DNA of 64,000 nt from Alviniconcha marisindica (lineage: Eukaryota > Mollusca > Gastropoda > Provannidae): assembly GCA_018857735.1 (NCBI GenBank), contig JABMCL010001116.1:2397501-2461500 (forward strand), written 5' to 3'. The position numbers and the translations under genes are program-made. The notes below the pieces were generated by a model. The model ran no database searches. It had not been told where the DNA came from and saw only the letters and a list, made by a program, of their open reading frames with translations. Position 1 is the stretch's first letter; every line of letters starts with the position of its first letter. Shown in pieces: positions 62,985 through 64,000 of this stretch.

Positions 62985-63350
62985 ACGAAGGCAGCTACAA
63001 CCTCATTTCCAGCAAGATCTTACAATAACATGGCCCAAAACCTCACCAGGTATTAACTACAGGCAGCTACAGCCTCATTTCCAGCAAGATCTTACAATAA
63101 CATGGCCCAAAACCTCACCAGGTATTAACTACAGGCAGCTACAGCCTCATTTCCAGCAAGATCTTACAATAACATGGCCCAAAACCTCACCAGGTATTAA
63201 CTACAGGCAGCTACAGCCTCATTTCCAGCAAGATCTTACAATAACATGGCCCAAAACCTCACCAGGTATTAACTACAGGCAGCTACAGCCTCATTTCCAG
63301 CAAGATCTTACAATAACATGGCCCAAAACCTCACCCGGTATTAACTAACT
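62985..63350. repeat. 72-bp tandem array, 5 nearly identical copies
   Basis: The unit begins GGCAGCTACAGCCTCATTTC and ends CAGGTATTAACTACA. Copies 2-4 appear identical; copy 1 differs by G to A (ACAACC) and copy 5 by A to C (CACCCGG). The 24-codon frame is open throughout but starts in unique DNA with no coding character. Confidence 0.96.
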
Positions 63351-64000
63351 CTCTTTATGCCCTTCATGTAGCATCGGAGGGAAAACGCTTCCTGCTGGAC
63401 TCTCACAATTCATACGGACCCATAAAATCACACGCAGCAAATTATTCAAAATGAATGCTTCTGGTAAACTAGATGAGCCATTCTCAAAAGGTTGGAAAAA
63501 GTGTCACATGCATCAAGCAAACTACAATCGTTAACTTACAGCAGCACATGCAAAGCAAACTACAATCCCACCAAGAGGGAAAGGTTCAAGCGTTGACTTT
63601 CCCTGCTTCAGTATTTTAACCTCTGATAGACACTTGGTCCATGAAGCAATTTGGTATCTTTCATTGTAACATCTTTCATAGTTTCAGAGTGACAAGCCAT
63701 ACAAAGCTAATAAAGACAACCTTTTTATTTGCGCAAGACATTTTTGTGCTTGTCATCATGACATGCAATCTTGTCACTGTCAAGCTAGAAGTAGAACATG
63801 CAAACGGTTAAAGATGTGGTTACAAGTTCCCCCCAGTTATTAATGGGGTATAAATGCTTACATAAAAAAATCAAATGATCTGCATAATGATGTCCATATA
63901 GACATTAAAAAAAATCTCTAAAAACTGTCGCAGAGGACTGTTCTTGACGACAAGAAGTGTCAAATTAACACTTTTGGGACAATTTTCATGCAAAGTTATT
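63351..64000. other. Unique AT-rich sequence to the window end
   Basis: No feature was recognised. Low in simple repeats, like 59.7-62.1 kb. Confidence 0.4.

Overview
The window is eukaryotic nuclear DNA from an animal, most likely a mollusc or a similar lophotrochozoan. Three things support this: an intron-containing PRDM8-type developmental regulator, tRNA-derived SINEs, and very dense CA/CT microsatellites and minisatellites. Nothing in the sequence fixes the species. No bacterial genes, CRISPR arrays, rRNA genes, functional tRNA genes or viral genes were found. Most long open frames here are artefacts of repeats.

Only two protein-coding genes can be supported. The first is a three-exon, plus-strand PRDM8 orthologue (33947-38256, 678 aa). 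Its PR domain is split over exons 1 and 2, a C2HC finger opens exon 3, and a conserved pair of C2H2 fingers ends the protein. Its 3' UTR may run to an AATAAA at 41628. The second is an apparently intronless, plus-strand two-pass membrane protein of unknown family (50405-51148, 247 aa).

Layout. 1-33 kb is non-coding: microsatellites, a series of unrelated minisatellites (unit lengths near 22, 28, 29, 45, 48, 49, 51 and 73 bp), and short retroposons. Between about 22.7 and 32.5 kb lie quiet, low-repeat islands with homeodomain-, E-box- and CRE-like sites. These are candidate regulatory DNA for PRDM8. 33-42 kb is the PRDM8 locus. 42-50 kb and 51-64 kb hold more tandem arrays, a Harbinger-like MITE (53108-53733), another foldback element (43049-43255), a 176-bp retroposon with perfect 12-bp target duplications (57987-58162) and a nearly perfect 72-bp array (62985-63350).

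The most unusual feature is the relation between tandem arrays and gene boundaries at PRDM8. The intron 1 minisatellite is built from the 3' end of coding exon 1, and its first copies keep the splice donor and a 36-nt reading frame. A 34-bp array begins at the stop codon and runs into the 3' UTR. A 24-30-nt array is expanded in frame inside exon 3. A 48-bp array 0.85 kb upstream repeats a consensus-like 3' splice site six times. Separately, four retroposon insertions with clear or near-perfect 12-13-bp target duplications allow relative dating of two of the tandem arrays.
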